Shown one piece after another: positions 54,832 through 63,583 of a DNA stretch of 64,000 nt. The notes under the pieces were generated by a model. It was not told the DNA's origin and made no database searches. It saw only the letters and a list, made by a program, of their open reading frames with translations. A program made the position numbers and the translations under genes. How positions within the stretch are numbered: position 1 is the stretch's first letter; each line of letters opens with the position of its first letter. The stretch spans positions 37,269 through 101,268 of the forward strand of contig NZ_MVHG01000013.1 of NCBI RefSeq assembly GCF_002086125.1, given 5' to 3'. This DNA is from Mycobacterium arosiense ATCC BAA-1401 = DSM 45069 (GTDB lineage Bacteria; Actinomycetota; Actinomycetes; Mycobacteriales; Mycobacteriaceae).

Positions 54832-55539
54832 ATGAACCGGATCAAGGCCGTACAGAGGGCGCTCGACGGGCGGTCGAGTCCCGTATACCTGGAGATCGGT
54901 GTCTCGCGCGGGACGGCATTCCGGCGTATCACGGCCGCGGAGAAGATCGCCGTCGACCCGGCGTTCAGGCTTTCGGCGCGTACGCGGCGGCGCGCCGACG
55001 CGAAGGCTAACGCGACCCACTACTTCGAGATGACTAGCGACACCTTCTTCCAGAACGAGGCGACGTTCCTCAAGCAGCGTCGCATCGACGTCGCTTTGAT
55101 CGATGGCCTGCACACCTATGGACAGGTCGTGAACGACGTCGAGAACACGCTGCGCTATCTGCGCGACGATGGCGTCATTTTCCTGCACGACTGCAATCCG
55201 ACGCGAGCGTCGGTCGCTTGCCCGGCAGACTCGTACGCCGACTTTCGTGCGCAGAACCGTTGGTGGGAGATCGACTGGAGTGGCGATGTCTGGAAGGCGA
55301 TCGTCTACCTGCGTAGCACTCGACAAGATCTGCAAATCGCGGTATTGAACTGCGACTGGGGGGTGGGAATTGTACGAAAAGGAACTGCGGACTCACGATT
55401 GTCGTACTCGCCCGCGCAGATTGAAGCACTTGACTATGCAGACCTCGTTGCCGACCGTGTGGGATTGCTAAATCTGAAACCGCCTGCATATCTGGACGAA
55501 ATCCTCGCCTCGCCGAACCGGATATCCTCCAATTCGTGA
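54832..55539 (+). CDS. Class I SAM-dependent methyltransferase
   Basis: 235 aa protein. VYLEIGVSRGTAFRRI is the motif I region, IAVDP the next acidic strand, VALIDGLHTYGQVVND and GVIFLHDCNPT the later core motifs, as in Methyltransf_24-type enzymes. The ATG at 54832 follows GGGGAGGG. It overlaps the oxidoreductase gene by 4 bp (GTGA), so the two are coupled. Sugar O- or N-methylation is the likely role from context. Confidence 0.82.
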   Translation: MNRIKAVQRALDGRSSPVYLEIGVSRGTAFRRITAAEKIAVDPAFRLSARTRRRADAKANATHYFEMTSDTFFQNEATFLKQRRIDVALIDGLHTYGQVVNDVENTLRYLRDDGVIFLHDCNPTRASVACPADSYADFRAQNRWWEIDWSGDVWKAIVYLRSTRQDLQIAVLNCDWGVGIVRKGTADSRLSYSPAQIEALDYADLVADRVGLLNLKPPAYLDEILASPNRISSNS

Positions 55540-56531
55540 AGGCCAAGGTAAGGATCGGAATCCTTGGCGCGGCTCGTATCGCGCCGTTGGCGCTCATCAA
55601 CCCTGCTCGTGAAAACGCCGAAGTCGTAGTCGCCGCCGTAGCTGCACGCGATGCGTCACGTGCTCAAGCCTTTGCCGCGAAACACGGAATCGACCGAGTC
55701 CACGACAGCTACGAGGCGCTGATCGCCGACCAAGACGTGGACGCGGTCTACAACCCGCTGCCGAATAGTTTGCACGGCAAGTGGACTCGAGCCGCGCTTG
55801 CGGCCGGCAAGCACGTGCTGTGTGAAAAGCCGTTCACTGCCAATGCTGCCGAGGCACGCGAAATCGCCGAACTCGCCGCGAAGTCAGACCGAGTGGTGAT
55901 GGAAGCTTTCCACTATCGCTACCACCCATTGACGTTGCGTGTCGAGGAGATCATTGCCTCGGGGGAGTTGGGCAAGTTGGAGCGAGTGGAGGCGGCCCTG
56001 TGCTTTCCGCTTCCAAAATTTTCCGATATCCGCTACGACTACTCCCTTGCCGGCGGGGCGACAATGGATGCCGGATGCTATGCCGTGGACATGGTCCGTA
56101 CGTTCGGCGGTTCAACGCCGGAAGTCGCTTCGGCGCAGGCGAAACTGCGTGACCCTCAGGTCGACCGGGCCATGAGGGCCGAGCTGCGGTTCGACGGCGG
56201 GCATACCGGACGGATTCGCTGCTCAATGTGGTCGACGAACCTGCTGCAGCTGAGCGCCAAGGTGATTGGCGACCGTGGTGAGTTGCGGGTACTCAATCCG
56301 GTGATGCCGCAGTCTTTCCATCGGCTCTCCGTCCGATCAGCAGGCGGCAAACGAGTGAAGCGTTTCCCGCGCCGTCCTTCGTACGCGTACCAACTCGATG
56401 CTTTCGCCGCTGCGGTGTTGCGGGGCGAGCCTGTAAGGACGACACCGGAAGCCGCTATCGAGAACATGACCGTCATCGATGCGATCTACCGCGCGGCTGG
56501 GCTGCCGCTCCGCCAACCCGCCCCCAGGTAA
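55536..56531 (+). CDS. Gfo/Idh/MocA family oxidoreductase
   Basis: 331 aa NAD(P)-dependent sugar dehydrogenase type. N-terminal Rossmann motif GILGAARIAPLALINP, the EKP motif in VLCEKPFTAN (about residue 95), and a C-terminal substrate domain with AGGATMDAGCYAVDM. Such enzymes oxidise or reduce a ring hydroxyl of sugars. It starts with GTG overlapping the upstream methyltransferase stop. It could make a keto- or deoxy-sugar donor for this locus. Confidence 0.9.
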   Translation: MKAKVRIGILGAARIAPLALINPARENAEVVVAAVAARDASRAQAFAAKHGIDRVHDSYEALIADQDVDAVYNPLPNSLHGKWTRAALAAGKHVLCEKPFTANAAEAREIAELAAKSDRVVMEAFHYRYHPLTLRVEEIIASGELGKLERVEAALCFPLPKFSDIRYDYSLAGGATMDAGCYAVDMVRTFGGSTPEVASAQAKLRDPQVDRAMRAELRFDGGHTGRIRCSMWSTNLLQLSAKVIGDRGELRVLNPVMPQSFHRLSVRSAGGKRVKRFPRRPSYAYQLDAFAAAVLRGEPVRTTPEAAIENMTVIDAIYRAAGLPLRQPAPR

Positions 56532-56574
56532 TCGCTTCGGCCAGTTGACACTTCAGGCTGGTCTTCACCGCTTA

Positions 56575-58215
56575 TCAGGTGGCGAAGTGTGCCTGGTTCA
56601 CGTGCGCGGCCACCCTTAAGGCGTTGGCCGCAATCGTCAAACTGGGATTCAACCCGGCGCTGGAGGGGAAGAACGAGCTGTCGACCACGTACAGGTTGTC
56701 GACTTCGTGCGCCCGGTTGTGCTGATTGAGCACGCTGGATGTGGGATCGATGCCGAAGCGGCATGTGCCGCAGACGTGAGCGACGGCCTTGTTGTCTTCC
56801 GCACCTCGCAAAGTAATTTTGCGGAACGGCTCCAGCACTTCTTTCATTTGCTGCAAAAACACTGCGCGGCGCTCGATCTCATTGGCGTGAAGGCGGTATT
56901 GAAGCCGCAGGCGCTGGCGGCCATCGGCGTTCGGCTGATCGGAGGGCAGCACGCGGTTGTCCAGGTAGGGGAGATCTTCCATGATCGTCGCGAGCACCAG
57001 TCCGCCATTGAAGAACCGCTCATACACCCGGCGGACCGCTGGCTTCATCAGACGCAGTGCTCTTGCCCGCCAGCCCGGGGTGCTGGTCAGAATTTCCATG
57101 GGCGGCATGGGGCCGAATGACTGTACGGTGCCGTATTTCTGGCCCTCCCAGAAATAAAAATCGTTGAGCCCGATCTCCTTGTTTGCGCCCAACATCCTGT
57201 GGCCGGGCTGCGGCCAGATTTCGACCAAGTCAACAAGATGACGCATCAGGTTGCGGCCCACCCAATCTGAGCCATTGGCCAGTCCACGCGGCCAATCTGC
57301 TGAACGGGAATTGAGCAGCAGCACCGGCGTGACCAGAGCCCCGGCGGCCAGCACCACCACCTTGGCTTTCAGTACCAGCGTGCCAGAGCGGCTCTCGCAG
57401 ATTACCTGTCGGACTTGTGTGCGGTCCGCCTCGAGATGCACGACCCGACATTCCGCGAGCAGGTGGGCGCCGTACTCGGCGATCGCGGGCCGCACGCAAT
57501 TGCGGCCGGTGTCGTTTTTGCACGACCGGTGGCAAAGATAGCTCTGACAGGTGGAACAATCTTCCGTGTAATCGCAGGCCATCGGCAGGTGATAAGGGTG
57601 CAAACCGCGACCCGCCAGATAGTCGACCAATGGTTGGTTCTCTGCCGAAAATGGCGGTGCCGCAGGCAGACTGACATCGGTGGCGTCCGCGCGCAATGGG
57701 TCTGGCTGGCCCCGAACTCTTAGCAGTTGCTCGGCCGCGGCGTACCAGGGCGCCATCTCGTCGTAGGTAACCGGCCAGGCCTCGGGCACGGTGGATTCGC
57801 CGGGGTTGCGGAAGTGCTGGCGCGGAATGAAGTCTTGCGCGAAGAACCGCTCGCAGACCATGCCGTAGAGGGAGGATGAACCGCCCGTCCCGCTGCCTAA
57901 AAATGGCACAAACCGCTGCGGGGAACGCCCGCTGATGTCTTCGACCTCGTCGGTCGACCGCCCAGACCGGGCCAAAACGTCGTAGTAGGTCACTGGCGAA
58001 CGGCAGGCCCGAGGCTCAGCCACTTCGGGCATCGATGAGCGGAGCGTACTCGGCGCGCCGGGAAGGGTCGAGCGCCCCTTCTCGACGAACAGCACCCGTC
58101 GTCCTGAACGGGCCAGCGAGTAGCCGAGCATCCCGCCGCCCATGCCGGTGCCGACGACGATTACGTCCCACACAGCGCTTTCCGCCTCGCGTGCAGTCAG
58201 CTCACCATCAGCCAA
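56575..58215 (-). CDS. GMC-family FAD oxidoreductase
   Basis: About 546 aa glucose-methanol-choline family flavoprotein. FAD motif DVIVVGTGMGGGMLGYSLA, the substrate-side GSGTGGSSSLYGM, a cysteine-rich segment (CDYTEDCSTCQSYLCHRSC), and the C-terminal HVCGTCRFG plus NPSLTIAANALRVA. The TTG at 58215, preceded by GAGGGA, places the start close before the FAD motif. An in-frame GTG at 58296 would add 27 Arg/Gly-rich residues. It probably oxidises an alcohol on a sugar or lipid, and no substrate is known. Confidence 0.85.
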   Translation of the reverse strand: MADGELTAREAESAVWDVIVVGTGMGGGMLGYSLARSGRRVLFVEKGRSTLPGAPSTLRSSMPEVAEPRACRSPVTYYDVLARSGRSTDEVEDISGRSPQRFVPFLGSGTGGSSSLYGMVCERFFAQDFIPRQHFRNPGESTVPEAWPVTYDEMAPWYAAAEQLLRVRGQPDPLRADATDVSLPAAPPFSAENQPLVDYLAGRGLHPYHLPMACDYTEDCSTCQSYLCHRSCKNDTGRNCVRPAIAEYGAHLLAECRVVHLEADRTQVRQVICESRSGTLVLKAKVVVLAAGALVTPVLLLNSRSADWPRGLANGSDWVGRNLMRHLVDLVEIWPQPGHRMLGANKEIGLNDFYFWEGQKYGTVQSFGPMPPMEILTSTPGWRARALRLMKPAVRRVYERFFNGGLVLATIMEDLPYLDNRVLPSDQPNADGRQRLRLQYRLHANEIERRAVFLQQMKEVLEPFRKITLRGAEDNKAVAHVCGTCRFGIDPTSSVLNQHNRAHEVDNLYVVDSSFFPSSAGLNPSLTIAANALRVAAHVNQAHFAT

Positions 58216-58514
58216 AATAGAGTCCCTCAGGAACGATTGCCCAGCTCTGCCCCGTCCAGGCGAATCACGACAGTACCATCTGCCATCGACACGCACGTTG
58301 ATGTTTCAGTCCCACGAAAGATTCGCTGTTTAACCGTCGCGCGAGACGCCGCCTGGATCGTTTGGGGCCGGGTCGAGCGCGGTCAGGCGGCGACCGTCAG
58401 CGAGTGTTAACGTGACGCCGGCACCACTACAACGGACTTTCCTGCATAACTTTCATGCGACGCCGGTATAACTGCGCAACAATGGACGGGCAATCGGGGA
58501 ACAGGCGGAAATGC

Positions 58515-59591
58515 ATGAAACTTGGACAGGCATTCGATCCGCGAAGAAATGCGCTAAACGTTTGGCGGCTCGTGATGGCCAGTGCGGTCGTCCTGCAACA
58601 CTCTTGGCCACTCACCGGCCATACGGCTCCGGGACTGGGGGGACTCTATGAAATCGCGGTCGACGGGTTCTTCGTCCTCTCGGGATTCCTTATCACCTCC
58701 AGTTGGCTCCGCAACCCACGCCCTCGCGAGTACTTCGCCGCGCGCGCTCTTCGCATCTTTCCGGGGTTGTGGGTCTGCCTGATCGTCGTCGCGTTCGTTA
58801 TCGCGCCCATCGGCGTGGCGATCCAGGGCGGTTCAGCGAAGAAGCTGCTGATGTCCACTGCGCCAATCGAATACGTGCTGAACAACGCAGTACTCAACGT
58901 GTACCACGCCAGTATCGCGGGTACACCGAGCGGAGTCCCATGGCCGCATGTATGGGATGGCACACTGTGGACTCTCATCTTCGAATTGATCTGCTACATC
59001 GGAGTTGCCGCTGCCGGTATCACCGGACTGCTCGGTCGCCGTTGGGCAGTGCCTCTGGCGTTCCTACTGGCAGTTTCATTGGCCGCGGTGGTGTCCTACC
59101 CGGCCTTCGCAGTGCAAACGATTCCGCAGATGATTGCGCGCTTCGCCGTCGTGTTCCTCGCCGGAATGCTGATACATCAATTCCGAGACGTGCTTCCCGC
59201 TCGATGGTCGCTCGTCGCACTCAGCATGGTCATCGTGCTGGCGTCCGCGCTGCTCATGGTCAATTACCGAGTGGTGGCCGCCATTCCATTGGCGTACGCC
59301 GTCATTGTTTCAGGCTCCCTGATCCGCAACCCGCGCTTGAGATTGCGTACCGACTTGTCCTACGGCGTTTACATCTACGGATGGCCGACGCAGCAGTTCT
59401 TGGTGATCTGTGGCCTTGGGGTTTTGAATCCGTTTGCGTTCGCGGTCATCGCCGGCGCCGTGACCGTGCCACTAGCAGCCGGGAGTTGGTTCTTGGTTGA
59501 AAAGCGAGCGATCGCGTTGAAATCCCGTTTCACTCAAAAGAGGCCTGGCTTGCCGCCAGTCACCGTACAACAGGAGGCGACTTCCGGCTAA
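58515..59591 (+). CDS. O-acyltransferase (acyltransferase 3 family, GPL Atf-like)
   Basis: 358 aa integral membrane acyltransferase with about ten membrane segments. It begins MKLGQAFDPRRNALNVWRL and continues VVLQHSWPLTG with the catalytic-type histidine, then VDGFFVLSGFLITSSWLRNP. This closely resembles the mycobacterial GPL acetyltransferases (Atf), which O-acetylate the 6-deoxytalose of glycopeptidolipids. The start at 58515 aligns with that family. It implies the product of this region is O-acylated. Divergent from the GMC gene. Confidence 0.88.
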   Translation: MKLGQAFDPRRNALNVWRLVMASAVVLQHSWPLTGHTAPGLGGLYEIAVDGFFVLSGFLITSSWLRNPRPREYFAARALRIFPGLWVCLIVVAFVIAPIGVAIQGGSAKKLLMSTAPIEYVLNNAVLNVYHASIAGTPSGVPWPHVWDGTLWTLIFELICYIGVAAAGITGLLGRRWAVPLAFLLAVSLAAVVSYPAFAVQTIPQMIARFAVVFLAGMLIHQFRDVLPARWSLVALSMVIVLASALLMVNYRVVAAIPLAYAVIVSGSLIRNPRLRLRTDLSYGVYIYGWPTQQFLVICGLGVLNPFAFAVIAGAVTVPLAAGSWFLVEKRAIALKSRFTQKRPGLPPVTVQQEATSG

Positions 59592-59645
59592 GCGGGCCGC
59601 GTGGTCGATAGCGCTTTAGACAAATGGCGAGCGAGCCTGCGGCGC

Positions 59646-60548
59646 CTAGCCGAGCACTTCCTGCTGCGTGTGTCGCCGTTCATGTGAGTTGGTCGCCGAC
59701 TCTGAAATCGCAGCGGGGACCGGCGGTGACTTTATCCAATCTGCCAGACGGTCAACAAACGCAACCTTTTTCTGCAAAATGATCTGATACTGGGCGTGCA
59801 GAACTTTGTATTCACCGGTATGGTATTTCAAAAATTGGTTGATCGCCCATGCGGTGTTGGCGCGTGCCCGCGGGTAAGCTGGCCACATAACATCATCGAA
59901 TATCATGATCCCGCCCTGCTTCAACAAACGCCATGCGTTAAAAGAGTCCGTTATGGCGTCATCCGCTAAGTGCGATCCATCCACATAAATGATGTCAAAC
60001 ATTTGCTGCTCGTTTAGCAACTGAGGCAACACGCTTAGTGATGATCCCTTGCGCTTCGTTACCCGTCCGCCGCCCGAGGCGACGTTATGGTCAAATCGTG
60101 CCTCAAGATCTTGCAAGTCTGGGGTGGCGTGGTAATGCCACTCGTCACTGCCGGCCCATGTGTCAACGGCGGTTAACTCGCCTTTCGTGAAGTACGTCAG
60201 GAGGAACAGGCTCGAGCGCCCTTCCCATGACCCGATTTCGAGAATGCGTACCGGGTCCGAACGGTCGAAAACTTTCGGAAAGGTGACAGACCACGGCACG
60301 ATATTCATATCGAACCAGCGCTCTTGAAATTGTCCTTTCTCGGCGTGCCCTTCAAATTCCGCACTAACCTCAGCAAGGTGCTTTGCGGCGCGAGATGGAA
60401 TTCCCCGCTTGACCAAGCGACAGCGCAGCGCGTCGATAAGATAATGCCGCGCCACGGCAGGACGCGTTCCCCCAAGCCACCAAAAAAACAGAAATGTAAG
60501 GGTTCGAGGCGTCCAACGAAACTTCAGTTTAGTCGTCAGGCTGGTCAT
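59646..60548 (-). CDS. Class I SAM-dependent methyltransferase (paralogue 2)
   Basis: 300 aa from the ATG at 60548, which follows AAGGAAAAC. Upstream in-frame residues are not family-like. Core motifs RILEIGSWEGRSSLFLLTYF, LTAVDTWAGSDEW, IIYVDGSHLADD and GIMIFDDVMW match the protein at 50158-50937. It lies directly downstream of GT1 copy 3 on the same strand, 166 bp apart. A C-terminal extension of about 40 residues ends in a polar tail. Confidence 0.85.
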   Translation of the reverse strand: MTSLTTKLKFRWTPRTLTFLFFWWLGGTRPAVARHYLIDALRCRLVKRGIPSRAAKHLAEVSAEFEGHAEKGQFQERWFDMNIVPWSVTFPKVFDRSDPVRILEIGSWEGRSSLFLLTYFTKGELTAVDTWAGSDEWHYHATPDLQDLEARFDHNVASGGGRVTKRKGSSLSVLPQLLNEQQMFDIIYVDGSHLADDAITDSFNAWRLLKQGGIMIFDDVMWPAYPRARANTAWAINQFLKYHTGEYKVLHAQYQIILQKKVAFVDRLADWIKSPPVPAAISESATNSHERRHTQQEVLG

Positions 60549-60714
60549 GTTTTCCTTGGTCGTGTTCGGAAATGTTCGCGCGGTCTGGTCTAGCAGCTCG
60601 AATAGCGTCGATGATACCGTTCGGCGAGTCCGTTGACCGGCGTCGTTGGATACTAACAGGCAGTCGCCGGGAAGTGCGGCGCTTTGGGGCGCCTCGGCCG
60701 CCTGCCATCGCCAG

Positions 60715-61983
60715 TCAGGCAAGGTGCCTCGAACGCGCATACCTTTCTACGACATCAGCGGCGTTGGCCACGCTTTCGGCAGGTGTCGTCATCTTCGTGG
60801 CGAGTTCGCGTGCCCGCATCGCGTACTCCGCAGCGAGGATTCGGCGCAAATCCTTTACGAGTGATTTGCGGGTAGTGCTCGAAAAGCGCCGTGAGGTGCC
60901 CACCTTCAGTCGCTTGACCCGGGCACCCCATAACTTCTGGTTGACGTCCATCGAAAGAATCAGGGTGGGCACTCCGGCGCGCAGGCTTGCGGCTGTGGTG
61001 CCCGAGCCACCGTGGTGGACAACCGCACGGCAGGCGGGAAAGACCGCAGCATAATTCACCCCGCCCACCACCTTGACGTGGTCGCCGTGCGGGATGTCGC
61101 TGAAGTCGCTCCAACCAGCGCAAATCAACGCGCGCTCACCCAATTCCGCGCAGGCTGAGCCGATCATCTCGATCGCGTCGGCCGGGGATTCCACCGGCAT
61201 GCTGCCGAACCCGAAACAAATCGGAGGAGTTCCAGCGGCAATCCATGATGCGACTTCCTCATCCGCCCCGGTGGTCAACTCCATAGTCAGCGCGCCGACA
61301 AAAGGTCGCTGACCATTCCATTTTGCCCATTCCGCCGCCAAGCCTGGGAAGCACACCTCGTCGTAGGCCTGGACTTCCAGCGCCCCGCTCGACGCTATGC
61401 GTTGCGCCGCGGGGCTTTTGGCCTTAGCCAGTCCCAATTCACGGCGCTGTGCCTGCTCAACGTTCTTGTTCAGGAACCATCCCAGCCAGTCGAACGCAGT
61501 CATCGCGAAACGGGCCAGCGGGGCGGGCAGAATCGGTACAAGCTCGCCGTTTGCCCGAACTGGGACGTGATGCAGAGTTGCCAACGGGACATTCAGATAC
61601 TCCGCGACGCTGATCGCGGCCTCCTGATAACTCAGGCCCACGAAAAGCAGGTCGGCCCCGTCCGCGATCGACGTCAGTGCCTTGCTCATCTGCGTCCAGC
61701 ACTCATCGCTGAGTTCCCACATCTCGTGCCACAGCTTTCGGAGCTCTCTGACCTTCCAGAAGCCCCCGAAAAAGGACGTCCAAAAGTTGCGGTAGACGTC
61801 CAACCACGTCCGCGTATCCAGACCGTACGCGACCGCCGAGAGACCCCCGGCCTCCACGAAATCTACCGCGTCGGGCGGAACGGCCATCCGCACGTCATGG
61901 CCTCTGCGCAGTAGTTCGCGGCCGACAACCAGGGACGGCTCGATATCACCACGAGTTCCGTAACTTGCCAGCACAATTCTCAT
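60715..61983 (-). CDS. GT1 glycosyltransferase, Rv1524/Rv1526c type (copy 3)
   Basis: 422 aa GT-B glycosyltransferase, close to copy 2. N-terminal ASYGTRGDIEPSLVVG and donor-side VVHHGGSGTTAASLRAGVP. The segment that in copies 1 and 2 reads GDQPFW or PDQPIW is here SMDVNQKLWG, so the usual aspartate before Gln is replaced by Asn and the following Pro by Lys. That residue contacts the donor sugar in related enzymes, so specificity or activity may differ. Start ATG 61983. Confidence 0.9.
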   Translation of the reverse strand: MRIVLASYGTRGDIEPSLVVGRELLRRGHDVRMAVPPDAVDFVEAGGLSAVAYGLDTRTWLDVYRNFWTSFFGGFWKVRELRKLWHEMWELSDECWTQMSKALTSIADGADLLFVGLSYQEAAISVAEYLNVPLATLHHVPVRANGELVPILPAPLARFAMTAFDWLGWFLNKNVEQAQRRELGLAKAKSPAAQRIASSGALEVQAYDEVCFPGLAAEWAKWNGQRPFVGALTMELTTGADEEVASWIAAGTPPICFGFGSMPVESPADAIEMIGSACAELGERALICAGWSDFSDIPHGDHVKVVGGVNYAAVFPACRAVVHHGGSGTTAASLRAGVPTLILSMDVNQKLWGARVKRLKVGTSRRFSSTTRKSLVKDLRRILAAEYAMRARELATKMTTPAESVANAADVVERYARSRHLA

Positions 61984-62078
61984 CGTTAATCCCGAAGTCT
62001 TACCGTTCTGCCCGTGCTGGCCTGGCCAGGGTGCCTCGTGACGAAAGCCGTACCGACAGTACTTTCAGCATGCGCAGC

Positions 62079-62918
62079 TCACTTGCGCCAGAACACGCCA
62101 CACTGGTCGATCGTGACGATTTCCGAGGAGATCCCATGCCTGGTTCGGTAATCCGTGACGGCTTGCCTACATCCAGCAAGGTTGAAGTCATCAATGATGC
62201 AGAACCCCCCCGCGGACAATCGGGGGTAAAGCGCGTCAAGCGCTTGGATCGTCGATTCGTAGAGGTCACCGTCAAGCCTCAGCACAGCGATCTCTTCGAT
62301 CGGCGCGTCTTGCAGTGTGTCTTTGAACCAGCCGGGAAGAAAGCGCACCTGCTCATCCAGCAGCCCGTAGCGCTCGAAATTCGCCCTGACCTCGTCTTGA
62401 GTTACCGCCAGAATGGGCGCAGCGTGATGGAGACCGAGCGCAAACCGCGGCAGCTTATCCGCTTTATAGTTCGCGGTGTCGGGCGGTGGTACACCTTCGA
62501 ACGAATCGCATAGCCAGACGTGGCGCTTCGTATCCCCGTAGGCCGCGAGAACGGCGCGCATCAAGATCGACGCCCCGCCCCGCCATACTCCACATTCGAC
62601 CAGATCACCGGGGATGTCCTCGGTCAGAACTGTCTCGACACATTCCTGCAGGCTGGTGAGCCGGCGCATGCCGATCATCGTCTCGGCATCCACCGGCCAG
62701 TCCATGCCCACGTCACGCAGCTCCTTGTCGAACGGACGCTTACGCACGAGCATGATGTTGCGGTTTTTAAGGAAGGGGAGCCACGTCAACCAACCCACGC
62801 TGGCGCGCATCTTCAACGGCCATCCCACGGGCACTAGTTGGTCCATGCCATATCTAGTAAGGTCGCGCCGGATCTGATCGAGGTAGAGAGATCGGACGTC
62901 GCTATCGGTCACGGTCAA
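62079..62918 (-). CDS. TylF/MycF-family sugar O-methyltransferase
   Basis: 279 aa macrocin O-methyltransferase-type protein. Motif region GDLVECGVWRGGASILMRA, then WLCDSFEGVPPPD, VLRLDGDLYESTIQALDALY and CIIDDFNLAGCRQAV are characteristic. These enzymes O-methylate deoxysugars with divalent metal, and mycobacterial members methylate the rhamnose or fucose of glycopeptidolipids. It is the last gene of the accessory region before the IS21 edge. ATG or GTG start at 62918. Confidence 0.9.
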   Translation of the reverse strand: MTVTDSDVRSLYLDQIRRDLTRYGMDQLVPVGWPLKMRASVGWLTWLPFLKNRNIMLVRKRPFDKELRDVGMDWPVDAETMIGMRRLTSLQECVETVLTEDIPGDLVECGVWRGGASILMRAVLAAYGDTKRHVWLCDSFEGVPPPDTANYKADKLPRFALGLHHAAPILAVTQDEVRANFERYGLLDEQVRFLPGWFKDTLQDAPIEEIAVLRLDGDLYESTIQALDALYPRLSAGGFCIIDDFNLAGCRQAVTDYRTRHGISSEIVTIDQCGVFWRK

Positions 62919-63511
62919 AACCGCCCCCTGTCTCGCATGCCAGTAGTGCCGGTGGTGAGCTTAGACGCCGATCGAAGCCGTCAATGCGCGTTCGGAGTTT
63001 TCGGCCGGGCCGCCGGAGCTCGATTCATCACGCGCCAGGTACGCGCTTACCAGGACCTTTCGATAAGTAACTGGTTCAACTTCGACGCGGGCGAGGCGCG
63101 TGCACACACTACCTCAGGTATTCGGCTGCGCGGAAACGCAGGAGGAATCGCGCAGCGGTGGAAGAACCGCAAGTATTTCAAAAAGATGAACACAGGGGAG
63201 ACGCCGGCCTTACGCTTGCGGCCATGTCCGATGGCGACGACGTCGCCTGCACCGGTGATGTTTCCACCCAAGCCGCCATAAGTCCGGGGTTGGCACGGTT
63301 CAGGAATGAGGCAGCCGACCTTGAACGTCAGATGTAGCGCCTTGTGTGAGCGGTGTTGACGTCGAGGCGGGCGTCTGAGCTTTCGGCCGGGGCAACCGAC
63401 TGGTGGGTGCGCGCCGATAGAGCGGATTGGATTGATAATCCGCACCCAACCCAACGGAAAGACGCGGCCTGATGCGGTTCGTTACACGCAAAACCGACTA
63501 CCGGCGCTGGT
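62919..63511. other. Intergenic, possible degenerate sequence
   Basis: About 590 bp between the TylF gene and the IS21 end. No gene can be supported. A few frames (for example minus strand near 63100-63300) look partly coding but match nothing I recognise. It may be a remnant left by insertion-sequence activity. Confidence 0.5.
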
Positions 63512-63532
63512 TGTGTCGACGGCATCTGAATT

Positions 63533-63569
63533 TTGACCCCCTGGCGGCAAGTGAGAATTGACCCCCTGG
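63533..63569. repeat. IS21 terminal repeats
   Basis: Two direct copies of TTGACCCCCTGG with start positions 25 bp apart. These are likely transposase (IstA) binding sites in the element's end. They lie 15 bp outside the istB stop. Confidence 0.75.
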
Positions 63570-63583
63570 GGTGGTGGTGGTGA

